From NCBI RefSeq assembly GCF_900129155.1, contig NZ_FQVF01000025.1, forward strand, positions 16,103-80,102: a stretch of DNA of 64,000 bases. Reading direction: 5' to 3'. Made by a program: the position numbers and the translations under genes. This document shows positions 54,012-62,138 of this stretch, one piece after another. The stretch's first letter is position 1. Each line of letters begins with the position of its first letter. The notes beneath the pieces were generated by a model. The model searched no databases and was not told where the DNA came from. It worked only from the letters and a program-made list of their open reading frames with translations. This stretch comes from Marinomonas polaris DSM 16579. Lineage in GTDB: Bacteria; Pseudomonadota; Gammaproteobacteria; Pseudomonadales; Marinomonadaceae.

Positions 54012-54952
54012 TGCAACCAAACCAAATTGATCTAGAACGCATTCAACAGGCAGCACATCTAATGGCAAGACTCTGGTCAGACGAACCATCCAAACATGAT
54101 CAGCACGCTTGTAATAAATGGCGAGCCGCCGACCCTGACAATGAAAAAGCATGGCAATGCCTGATACAAGCACAGGCACATTTCGGAGATGCCCCGAAAG
54201 AGACGATTCAAATCATAGCTCGAAGCCGAAAAATGTCTCGTCGTCATGTTTTAAGTTTAATGGGGCTTTCTGCTGGAGGGCTCTTCTTCGCTGGCGGCTA
54301 TATACATAATTGGTCCATAAGCTCTCACGCCTCTTACTATAAGAACCTAGCCACAGCGACAGGGGAAGTAAGAAGCTTTCCATTAAGCGATATCAATAAA
54401 CTAGTTATGAATACAAAGACCACTCTTGCTATGCCAACAGAACATCAATTTAAACTTGATGACGGTGAATTCTTCCTCGATGTATCACAAGCAACGCCTT
54501 ACCAAATAGAAACAATGGATGGCACGATTTCTTTTCATCAGGGCAAGCTTAATATTCGTCGTACCGATGACATCACCCGTGTTAGCGTGTTCTCAGGCCA
54601 AAACGTCCAATTGATTGGCAAGCAAATGCATAACCCACTGTCAATAAAGCCTGGTGAAAGTATCTCTTTCAATACCCTCAATACGTCCCGTATATCTAAT
54701 ACAGACCCCAATACCATCGGCTGGGTTACCGGCAAGCTGGTAGCACAACGAATGCCCCTCACCGATTTTATACATGAACTAAGTCGTTACCGAAAAGGTA
54801 TAGTCAGAGTGGCACCAGAGCTCAGGCAGCTGGCCGTCACGGGCGTATTTTCTATAGACAATACAGATCAAATTTTGCAACAGCTACAAGCAAGCCTCCC
54901 CATCAACATTTACCAATTAACTCCTTATTGGGTCAACGTGACAGCAAGCTAA
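54011..54952 (+). CDS. FecR-type anti-sigma factor/sigma regulator
   Basis: 313 residues from MQPNQIDLERIQQAAHLMARLW; this ATG overlaps the sigma gene stop. Cytoplasmic N-terminal domain (about 1-55, ending in the WRAADPDNEKAW block) binds sigma; one membrane helix (about 79-98); periplasmic FecR domain (about 110-230); C-terminal STN-like domain (about 245-310) expected to touch the receptor's signalling domain. Transmits receptor occupancy to the sigma factor. Confidence 0.93.
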   Translation: MQPNQIDLERIQQAAHLMARLWSDEPSKHDQHACNKWRAADPDNEKAWQCLIQAQAHFGDAPKETIQIIARSRKMSRRHVLSLMGLSAGGLFFAGGYIHNWSISSHASYYKNLATATGEVRSFPLSDINKLVMNTKTTLAMPTEHQFKLDDGEFFLDVSQATPYQIETMDGTISFHQGKLNIRRTDDITRVSVFSGQNVQLIGKQMHNPLSIKPGESISFNTLNTSRISNTDPNTIGWVTGKLVAQRMPLTDFIHELSRYRKGIVRVAPELRQLAVTGVFSIDNTDQILQQLQASLPINIYQLTPYWVNVTAS

Positions 54953-54967
54953 GTACAACCCAAAAAT

Positions 54968-54986
54968 AAAAATGATAATTACTTTC
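54968..54986. promoter_or_regulatory. possible second Fur box before the receptor gene
   Basis: AAAAATGATAATTACTTTC shares 14 of 19 positions with the Fur consensus, 75 bp before the receptor ATG in the 108-bp gap after fecR. Weaker than the first; the same gap should also contain the ECF-sigma promoter, which I cannot pin down. Confidence 0.4.
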
Positions 54987-55060
54987 ATTTTCTTTTGTGG
55001 GTTTTCCATCTTCACTCGGTATTAAGGGTATAGACACTAATTCAGCCGAGATGTTAAAGA

Positions 55061-58000
55061 ATGAAACACCAAAAACAGCCCCTCTTCAAACCATTAATGC
55101 TGGCCATACCATTAAGCGTTTCCGTCGCATTACATGGAATTTCTCCCGTTTTAGCCGCAGATAACATGGCCCAAGTAGACAGTCGCTACTATTCCATTCC
55201 GGCAGGCTCTTTAGATTCAGTACTGAATCAATTTGCATTAACAGCTGATGTGAGTTTATCCATTAACTCTGCCCTTACCACAGGCAAACGCAGCTCTGGC
55301 CTTAACGGCGACTACACACAGGACGCCGCACTGGCAAAGATTCTGGCAAATACCAATCTGGTTGCCCAACAAACTCAAAATGGCAGTTACATCGTAAAAT
55401 CCGAGCAAGGAGATGACGGAGTCAATCTTCCTACCATTACCATTGAAGACAACAACGCAAGGTCTGATATGAGTGCCCGTGATCAAAAAGGCTACGATGA
55501 CGTTTACGACAAAAACACCTCCACGACCTTTATTGGTAAAACCGAGGTGGAACGTTATAAGGGCACCACCCCATCCGATTTACTACAAGGCGTTCCCGGT
55601 GTATTCAGTGGTGAAGCTCGCAACAGCGGCGCACTCGATCTAAACATTCGTGGCGTTCAAGGCCCTGGCCGTGTTCCAGTAACAATTGATGGCACGGAAC
55701 AAGCGCTTACAGTATGGCGTGGCTACAACGGCGCGACTAACCGCAATTACATCGACCCAAACCTCATAGGCAACGTACAAATTTACAAGGGTGCCACCAA
55801 TGAGCGGGACGTACATAGCGGTGTTGGTGGCGCCATGGTGGTCAAAACCCTGTCACCCGACGATTTAATCCGCGATGGTGAAACCTTTGGCGCAGAATTC
55901 AAAATAGAAGGCAGTAGCAATGCGACAGGAGAACGAGTACCCGCTCTTCATACTGGCGAATTAGCGACAGATGTCGACGGTTACCCTGCCGGAAGCGCTT
56001 ACCCCTATGCCGACAAAACCTTACGAGTTAATTTAAAAAGCAAATCGGATAGCGATAACAACCCATTAAATGGCGGCGACTATGCCTACCGAGTCGCAGC
56101 GGCCAAAAAGAGTGAACACTTTGACGTGCTCGCTGCTTATGCTTATCGAGAACGAGGCAATTATTATTCAGGGAAAAACAATACGGGCTACTATAACAAT
56201 CCCAGCGTAGCTGACACCCGAGACTACATCACCTCACTTGCCCAATATTGGCAGCCTGGCGACGAAGTGACCAATACCTCCAGCTTAATGGAGTCTTGGT
56301 TATTAAAAACCACATGGCACATTGATGACGACCAAAAAATTGGTTTCAACTTCCGCCAATCTGATTCCACTTATGGCGAAATCATGCCGTCCAGAATCAA
56401 CAACCAAAGCGACCGCAGTGCCATTCAATGGCCACTTAGTGAAGTCACTGCAAAAGCTTACAATATTGAATACAGCTACAAACCCATAGACAACCGCTGG
56501 ATCGATTTTAATGCCAATCTTTGGCGAACAGATACCGTTAGTGATACCTACACATCTGGTGGGTTCCCTAACCAAACCTTACCCTCCGATACATCAGGCG
56601 TACTCTATGATAACGCTGTCGCCAATGCCAACAGCACCCGCGACGGTATCACCCTTAGTAACAAAATGAACCTTACCGATACCCTAGACCTAACACTTGG
56701 CGGTCGTTTTCAGCACGAAAAGCTCACATCCGATGACGAATATGATGAAGCGGCCAGTGCAGGCTGGCGAATGCTCCCACGCGCTGGTCGACGGGAAGAG
56801 TGGGAAACCAATTTTGATTTTGCTTGGCGCCCTACCGATAAGCTCAAACTCAATGCCGGCATGACCTATTCCGCTTATTGGGCGTTTGATGATTTCCTCG
56901 CGGCTCATCCTGGTGAGTTTAGCCAAAGTACTACCGATTATTACAATATTTCTTACAGCACAGGATATGTCCGTACAGATGAAGAAATTGCAACATTAGT
57001 TGCTGAAAGAAAAGCCTTCTTTAAAACATATTTAGATTCTGGGGCTATAAGCCAAGCAGTATATGACCAAATTGTTGCTGGTATTTCATACGATAAGACA
57101 GTTATTGAGAATACTTACAACAACTATGCAACTTGGAAGACCGATGCTGATGGCAATTACGACCGTGCCGACAACCCTTGCCTAAATGGTGAGCTAGCAG
57201 GAAAAAACGTCGTTTCATGTCAAACGAATCCTGTGAATAACATATCCATCGCAGAAGCTAAAAAGCACAAAGACCATGGCTGGGTGCCTCATGCAGGTAT
57301 CAGTTATCAATTCACCGATTACAGCCGAGCTTATCTAACCTATACAGAAACCTTGCGCTACCCAAGCATGTTTGAAAGCACCATGGCTTTCTCTGCATCT
57401 CAAAACCCTTATGGCGTCAAACCAGAACACGCCCATAACTGGGAGCTGGCTTATGTACATGATTTAACCCAATGGTTTACCAGCGCAGAGTATGCCGACA
57501 TCAAAATTGCCTACTACGACAACCTCACTGAAAACGTTATCGAACGAGACAGCAATTTTAAATTTAACAATGTCGACGAGCAAAAAATTCGTGGTATAGA
57601 ACTCAGTGCCCGTTATGACAATGGCCGATTTTTCACTGGTTTAGGCGTGAATTACACCTTACAAAATGAAATCTGTGATGAAGACAGCGCGGCAATGTTA
57701 TCCACAAATGACCTGATGCGGGCCGTTGATAATCCGATTCCTCGCTGCTTCAAATACGGCTTTCCTAATGGTTACCAACTCGCCCAAGCTACTCCGGAGC
57801 TTTCCGCCAACTTATCACTAGGAGGCCGTTTTATGGACCGTCGTTTAGAAATAGGTGGACGAGCTACCTATTACAAAGGCTACGAAAACAGTGATCTAGA
57901 TTGGTACATCGCAAACTCTTATAGGGCAGGTGAACTTGGTTATGTTTATTTCTATAACACGCCTTATAGCTGGGGCGACACGCTCATCTTCGACGCCTAC

Positions 58001-58144
58001 GTCCGCTATAAAATTAATGAAATCTTTGATGTGGAGTTCACCGGTTCAAACCTAAGCGACCAATATTACGTGGATCCAGCTACTCGATCTGCCGTGGCCG
58101 CGCCGGGACGCACATTTAAACTGGGTTTAACAGGCCGCTTCTAG
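55061..58144 (+). CDS. TonB-dependent outer-membrane receptor with STN signalling domain
   Basis: 1027 residues. Signal peptide (about 1-32, ...ISPVLA); STN domain (about 44-115, YSIPAGSLDSVLNQFALTAD...) that signals to FecR; TonB box candidate LPTITIED (about 126-133); plug (about 150-285); 22-strand barrel ending LGLTGRF with terminal Phe. Resembles the haemoglobin/transferrin receptor group. The FRAP and NPNL blocks of haem receptors are diverged (LRYP..., NPYG...). Followed by the hemophore-like gene, so its ligand is probably the loaded hemophore or its haem. Confidence 0.92.
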   Translation: MKHQKQPLFKPLMLAIPLSVSVALHGISPVLAADNMAQVDSRYYSIPAGSLDSVLNQFALTADVSLSINSALTTGKRSSGLNGDYTQDAALAKILANTNLVAQQTQNGSYIVKSEQGDDGVNLPTITIEDNNARSDMSARDQKGYDDVYDKNTSTTFIGKTEVERYKGTTPSDLLQGVPGVFSGEARNSGALDLNIRGVQGPGRVPVTIDGTEQALTVWRGYNGATNRNYIDPNLIGNVQIYKGATNERDVHSGVGGAMVVKTLSPDDLIRDGETFGAEFKIEGSSNATGERVPALHTGELATDVDGYPAGSAYPYADKTLRVNLKSKSDSDNNPLNGGDYAYRVAAAKKSEHFDVLAAYAYRERGNYYSGKNNTGYYNNPSVADTRDYITSLAQYWQPGDEVTNTSSLMESWLLKTTWHIDDDQKIGFNFRQSDSTYGEIMPSRINNQSDRSAIQWPLSEVTAKAYNIEYSYKPIDNRWIDFNANLWRTDTVSDTYTSGGFPNQTLPSDTSGVLYDNAVANANSTRDGITLSNKMNLTDTLDLTLGGRFQHEKLTSDDEYDEAASAGWRMLPRAGRREEWETNFDFAWRPTDKLKLNAGMTYSAYWAFDDFLAAHPGEFSQSTTDYYNISYSTGYVRTDEEIATLVAERKAFFKTYLDSGAISQAVYDQIVAGISYDKTVIENTYNNYATWKTDADGNYDRADNPCLNGELAGKNVVSCQTNPVNNISIAEAKKHKDHGWVPHAGISYQFTDYSRAYLTYTETLRYPSMFESTMAFSASQNPYGVKPEHAHNWELAYVHDLTQWFTSAEYADIKIAYYDNLTENVIERDSNFKFNNVDEQKIRGIELSARYDNGRFFTGLGVNYTLQNEICDEDSAAMLSTNDLMRAVDNPIPRCFKYGFPNGYQLAQATPELSANLSLGGRFMDRRLEIGGRATYYKGYENSDLDWYIANSYRAGELGYVYFYNTPYSWGDTLIFDAYVRYKINEIFDVEFTGSNLSDQYYVDPATRSAVAAPGRTFKLGLTGRF

Positions 58145-58161
58145 CGACCCGTTAGCAAGGA

Positions 58162-58212
58162 TGGCACTGCACAAGTAGTGTCATGGCAACCGTGTTTTCA
58201 TTGGGAAAACAC
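58162..58212 (+). promoter_or_regulatory. two intercistronic hairpins before the hemophore gene
   Basis: Hairpin 1: TGGCACT / AGTGTCA (58162-58183, one G-T pair). Hairpin 2: perfect 8-bp stem GTGTTTTC / GAAAACAC, 5-base loop (58192-58212), ending 10 bp before the GGAG ribosome site. No T run follows, so these look like processing or stability elements rather than terminators. Confidence 0.6.
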
Positions 58213-58233
58213 ACAATACAATGGAGTAATACA

Positions 58234-59001
58234 ATGAAAAAGTTACAACTAGTAAGCGCAATGTCTCTCGCTCTTGGTACTTTAGTATTCTCAGGCATGG
58301 CAAGTGCAGCCGTCGTGGGTGAATCCAGCAATACGAACTATGTAAAAGTAGGGACAGCCACCGTCAATGGTGGTCCTCATACCTCTGGCGGCGCAGGTAT
58401 TGGTGTGAATGCTACAGGTATTGACAAGTTAGTGAACTTTCAGGGATTAACAGCTTACGGCGCTAAGGATGCTCAAGATGTCTACACCTTAAACTTCCCT
58501 TACACTGGCTCTCCAACCAGCCACGATAATCTCGGAGTATTCAACTTCGCTCAAGTAGGTACCAGCGATGTATGGGTCGGTGAGTGGTCAGCCTATGGCA
58601 CCAGCGGAGATTCAACTCGTACCGTTTACTATGCCGGAGCAAATGCAGACACCTCTGTGCCAACCTCTGGTACGGCCACCTATACAGTCGTGGGTATCAA
58701 TAACTACGATGGCACAGCAGCAAGCTTGCTAAACGGTACATTAACCGCTGACTTTGCTGCAGCAACACTAACAGGCAGCATGGCGAACACAAATGGCCTT
58801 ACTGTTGATATTGGTACAGCTACCATTAATAGCGATGCTTCTGTTACTGGCTCAGATGCAACAGCAAGTATTTCAGTAATCGAAGTCGCTTCTGCTGGTG
58901 ACGTTTCAGCTCAATTCTACAATGGCCAAGCAGATCTAGCGGGGCTTGTTGACTTTGCTGGAACTGAATACGACACCGCATTTGGCGGCTCTAAAGACTA
59001 A
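58234..59001 (+). CDS. Slam-dependent hemophilin/HphA-like secreted protein
   Basis: 255 residues from MKKLQLVSAMSLALG; GGAG seven bases upstream decides this start over the ORF start 17 codons earlier. Signal peptide cleaved after MASA (about 25); no Cys anywhere, so it is a free, not lipid-anchored, protein. The C-terminal half has the beta-barrel pattern of Slam substrates: VFNFAQVGTSDVWVGEW (about 102-118), RTVYYAGANADTSVPTSGTATYTVVGINNY, and terminal DTAFGGSKD. The N-terminal part holds the only two His residues (49 and 97), candidate haem ligands. By analogy with hemophilin and A. baumannii HphA it should bind haem outside the cell and hand it to the preceding receptor. Ligand not proven. 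Confidence 0.8.
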   Translation: MKKLQLVSAMSLALGTLVFSGMASAAVVGESSNTNYVKVGTATVNGGPHTSGGAGIGVNATGIDKLVNFQGLTAYGAKDAQDVYTLNFPYTGSPTSHDNLGVFNFAQVGTSDVWVGEWSAYGTSGDSTRTVYYAGANADTSVPTSGTATYTVVGINNYDGTAASLLNGTLTADFAAATLTGSMANTNGLTVDIGTATINSDASVTGSDATASISVIEVASAGDVSAQFYNGQADLAGLVDFAGTEYDTAFGGSKD

Positions 59002-59023
59002 GTCATTATTATGATTTAACCTT

Positions 59024-59050
59024 AGCCGAGCATGATTATCCTGCTCGGCT
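59024..59050 (+). terminator. intrinsic terminator/attenuator between hemophore and Slam genes
   Basis: Perfect 9-bp stem AGCCGAGCA / TGCTCGGCT with 9-base loop, followed by TTTCTCTTT, 22 bp past the hemophore stop and 32 bp before the Slam ATG. The interrupted T tract suggests partial termination. Confidence 0.75.
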
Positions 59051-59082
59051 TTTCTCTTTACTGCCTATGATGAGCCATTTAC

Positions 59083-60579
59083 ATGCATTTTTTAAAAAGT
59101 AACTTTCTTCATTGCAAGATAGTCGGATTGGCCTTGCTGTTTATGTTCTCACGGTCTGCAACAGCAGATGATCACGATCTAGATACTCAGCTCAGGTTAA
59201 ACCAAAACATAGAACAACAAAACAATTCAAAGGAAAGTGAGTTACTCAAAGATGAAGATTACCTATCAGGAAAACGCCCAGAGCTGATTCTTGATGGCAA
59301 GTCTTACACCGTAGGACACAATGCTAATGATATCGGGCGTGCGCTCTATGTTTCCATTAAACAAAAACAATGGAATGCCGTCGTTTACTTTCTCGATGAA
59401 TACCGAACACTTTCCGATGCTGATCCACTTTTACTCGCTTATGCGAAAGGCGCATTAGCTCGAATCCAAGGTAATATGGAGCAAGCCGCAACAGAGTATC
59501 GCCAGCTCCTCGGCCTGAACCCTGAATTCTTGCCAGGTCAACTGGAACTGGCCCGCGTACTATTCGAAGATCATCAAGATAAAGAAGCAGAGGTAGTTTT
59601 TACACAAATATCGGCAAAGCTCGATCCTGACAATGAGCAACAGACTGGCGTCTATCGTACGGTAGAAAGTTTCCGTAAAGCACTTGAACAGCGCCGTGAT
59701 TGGTCGACGTCCATCGCGCTTGGTGCAGTATGGAATGATAACCTTAACCAATCTTCAGAAAGTCGTACCTGTTTACTCCTTTCCCAAGGCCAATGTATTT
59801 ATGAACGAAAAATCCCCGATGCTATTTCAGCAACGGGGCTTGATTACGAACTGACCCTTAACAAGCACACACCTATTACGAGTCATAATGGACTGTATTT
59901 TCGCTCTTTGCTATATGGTAAAAGCTATGACGATTACACTGATTACAATGAAAGTACGCTAATTACACAGCTAGGTTATCGCTACCAAGATCTCGATGAC
60001 CAGATACAACTCGCTCCTTCTTTTGAATTTTCCGCCTATGGAAATAAAGCCATGTACAGTGCCTTAGGCCTGCATGGCGAATGGACTCGTCGCTTTTCTA
60101 ACAAGCAAATGCTTAAAGTCCAAGGCGATTACAAAGAACTGCGCTATAAAAAGCAAAACTACGAACGTTATAACGGCCCTTCCTACTCAGCAAATGCAAC
60201 TATGTGGCAAGTCTTACCAAATAGCTGGACGTTATTTGGAGGTGTTGATGGATTAGACCGACAAGCGGATGATAAACCCTATGGCTACTTACAACTTGAC
60301 GTACGACTCGGGGTCTCAAAATCATTTTCTAATGTCCTAAGCACAACATTTTTCACCTCTTTCCGCGAACAAACCTACAAAGCGTACAGCAACATTCTTG
60401 GTGCAAAACGCAATGACCATGAAAGCAGCTACACATTGGTAATGAAATCGCCTCAACTGTCCATCTTAGGTTTTGCTCCGAGCCTAACCATCAAACACTC
60501 AAATATAAACAGCAATGTAGATTGGCTGTATAGCCGTGAAAACAACCAAGTCAGCCTAAAACTAGAGAAGACCTTTTAG
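59083..60579 (+). CDS. Slam (surface lipoprotein assembly modulator), type XI secretion translocator
   Basis: 498 residues. Signal peptide (about 1-28). Periplasmic N-terminal part with TPR-like repeats (about 105-200, KGALARIQGNMEQAATEYRQLLGLNPEFLPGQLELARVLFED...). C-terminal DUF560-type 14-strand barrel (about 208-498) with alternating aromatic strands and terminal ...LKLEKTF, the Phe expected for BAM insertion. Slam proteins move TbpB, fHbp or hemophilin-type cargo across the outer membrane; the adjacent cargo gene supports this. The ribosome site is weak, which fits lower expression than the cargo. Confidence 0.88.
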   Translation: MHFLKSNFLHCKIVGLALLFMFSRSATADDHDLDTQLRLNQNIEQQNNSKESELLKDEDYLSGKRPELILDGKSYTVGHNANDIGRALYVSIKQKQWNAVVYFLDEYRTLSDADPLLLAYAKGALARIQGNMEQAATEYRQLLGLNPEFLPGQLELARVLFEDHQDKEAEVVFTQISAKLDPDNEQQTGVYRTVESFRKALEQRRDWSTSIALGAVWNDNLNQSSESRTCLLLSQGQCIYERKIPDAISATGLDYELTLNKHTPITSHNGLYFRSLLYGKSYDDYTDYNESTLITQLGYRYQDLDDQIQLAPSFEFSAYGNKAMYSALGLHGEWTRRFSNKQMLKVQGDYKELRYKKQNYERYNGPSYSANATMWQVLPNSWTLFGGVDGLDRQADDKPYGYLQLDVRLGVSKSFSNVLSTTFFTSFREQTYKAYSNILGAKRNDHESSYTLVMKSPQLSILGFAPSLTIKHSNINSNVDWLYSRENNQVSLKLEKTF

Positions 60580-60581
60580 CC

Positions 60582-61874
60582 ATGATAAAACCGCATCACC
60601 TAGCCACTTTTATCGCCATTTTTGCCCTATTAATCAGCTCTGTATCTTCGGCTGCCAGTAATTGGCAATACTACCAAGATAAAGCCATGGCACTTTACCA
60701 AGAAGGCGATTACATCAAGGCTGAAAAGAACGCCAAATACGCCCTTAAGATTGCAAAAAAAGCCGATAACGGTACCGCGTTTCGTGCCAGCAGTCTCAAC
60801 TTATTGGCTTTTATTCAAATAGCACAAGACAAGCAAGACACTGCGATTGATTCCATCAATGATGCTATCAAATTTACAAAAAGCGCTTATGATGACGAAC
60901 ACCCTCAAGTAGCCACTCTGTTATTTAATAAAGGCAATTTTCTTGAGCAGATAGGCCAACCTCAACATGCTATTGAGGCTTATTCCCAAGCTTGGGATAT
61001 TCAACAATTTGAGGATGTTCAAGCGAATGACGTTTTAAAAACCGTAAACGCGTTAACTCGTCTTCATAATGAATCGAAGAATTATGCCGAGACCATATCC
61101 ATCGTCGAAACCTTGCTAAAAAACAAAGGCCAGCAAAAATTCAGTGAGCTGTTCCGTCAAATTAATTATTCTCTGGCCGATGCGCACCTTGAACAAAACC
61201 AAGCAGAAGCCGCGCAACGCACATTAAAAGCAGAACTCGAACGAGAGCAAAATACACTAGAAAGCAATGATGTCCGCCTTGCCGAAACGCTAGAACGTCT
61301 TGCTGCTATCTTAGAGGCTCAAGGGAAACAGAGTTCAGCCACACCTATGCGTGAGCAAGCCCTTACTATTCGATCTACATCGAGTGAAACGTCATTAGCT
61401 AATATTATGAACTTAAATGAATTGGCATTAGACAGCCAACAGAAAAATGATTACCCAAAAGCCAAAGTACTTTATCAAGAAGCCTTAGCTGGATTACATG
61501 AGCTCAACCACGCCCAAGGTATAGAACAAGCGCTCATACTTGGTAATCTCGGCAGTTTAGAGGAAGCTCAAGGTGATACTAAAGAAGCCCTAACACTTTA
61601 TCAGCAGAGCCTAGCGCTTCATGGCAAGATCCCGACCCAGCCATTACAAGCCGCCTATACCTCCGCAAGAGCTGGTGCTATTTTCTATACTAAAAGAGAC
61701 TACCTAAAAGCAGAACCTCTCTTTCTCCAATCACTCTCCTTGATGGAAAAAGCACAAGCACCAACAGCATCCAAACAAATTGCATTGGAAAATCTGATAG
61801 CTCTCTACGATGCATGGCATAAGAATAGAGAGAAGCTGACTTACATAAAACAACTACAAGAACTTAAGAAATAA
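60582..61874 (+). CDS. periplasmic TPR-repeat protein coupled to Slam
   Basis: 430 residues. Signal peptide (about 1-25, ISSVSSA). Almost entirely helical, with about eight TPR-like units, e.g. ALYQEGDYIKAEKNAKYALKIAK (about 38-60), PKAKVLYQEALAGL and GDTKEALTLYQQSLALH; resembles kinesin-light-chain-type TPR proteins. No enzymatic domain. ATG lies 2 bp after the Slam stop, so it is translationally coupled and probably part of the secretion system. A role as a periplasmic holdase or adaptor for the cargo is my inference; I do not recognise a named family. Confidence 0.8.
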   Translation: MIKPHHLATFIAIFALLISSVSSAASNWQYYQDKAMALYQEGDYIKAEKNAKYALKIAKKADNGTAFRASSLNLLAFIQIAQDKQDTAIDSINDAIKFTKSAYDDEHPQVATLLFNKGNFLEQIGQPQHAIEAYSQAWDIQQFEDVQANDVLKTVNALTRLHNESKNYAETISIVETLLKNKGQQKFSELFRQINYSLADAHLEQNQAEAAQRTLKAELEREQNTLESNDVRLAETLERLAAILEAQGKQSSATPMREQALTIRSTSSETSLANIMNLNELALDSQQKNDYPKAKVLYQEALAGLHELNHAQGIEQALILGNLGSLEEAQGDTKEALTLYQQSLALHGKIPTQPLQAAYTSARAGAIFYTKRDYLKAEPLFLQSLSLMEKAQAPTASKQIALENLIALYDAWHKNREKLTYIKQLQELKK

Positions 61875-62069
61875 AGTGACAAAGATTCTTTGAAAGGAAA
61901 AATTTAATCTTTTAACGCTCTAATCACTCATATTAAAGCCTCTTTGAGCAACATTCCATTCGCCTTGGTTTGGATTAGCGCTAACGCGTTGGGCTTGCGA
62001 AACAGGGCAAGCAAAGCAAATACCGAGGTGAAAAAGCTTAGAATATAGTACGTCACGTTTTGTCAATGG

Positions 62070-62081
62070 TATGGACTCCTC
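62070..62081 (+). repeat. left inverted repeat of the IS1111-type element
   Basis: TATGGACTCCTC, perfect inverse of 63478-63489, 57 bp before the transposase ATG. An inner palindrome (CCCAATT...AATTGGG) follows. Confidence 0.8.
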
Positions 62082-62138
62082 CCCAATTCAGCGGAATTCC
62101 GATAAATTGGGAGGCGACCAAACCAAAGGAGCCATACC

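Noticed and set aside
61993..62012. Hairpin GCTTGC/GCAAGC after the TPR gene as a terminator
   Set aside because: No T run follows, and it lies about 120 bp past the stop codon; evidence is too weak to list.
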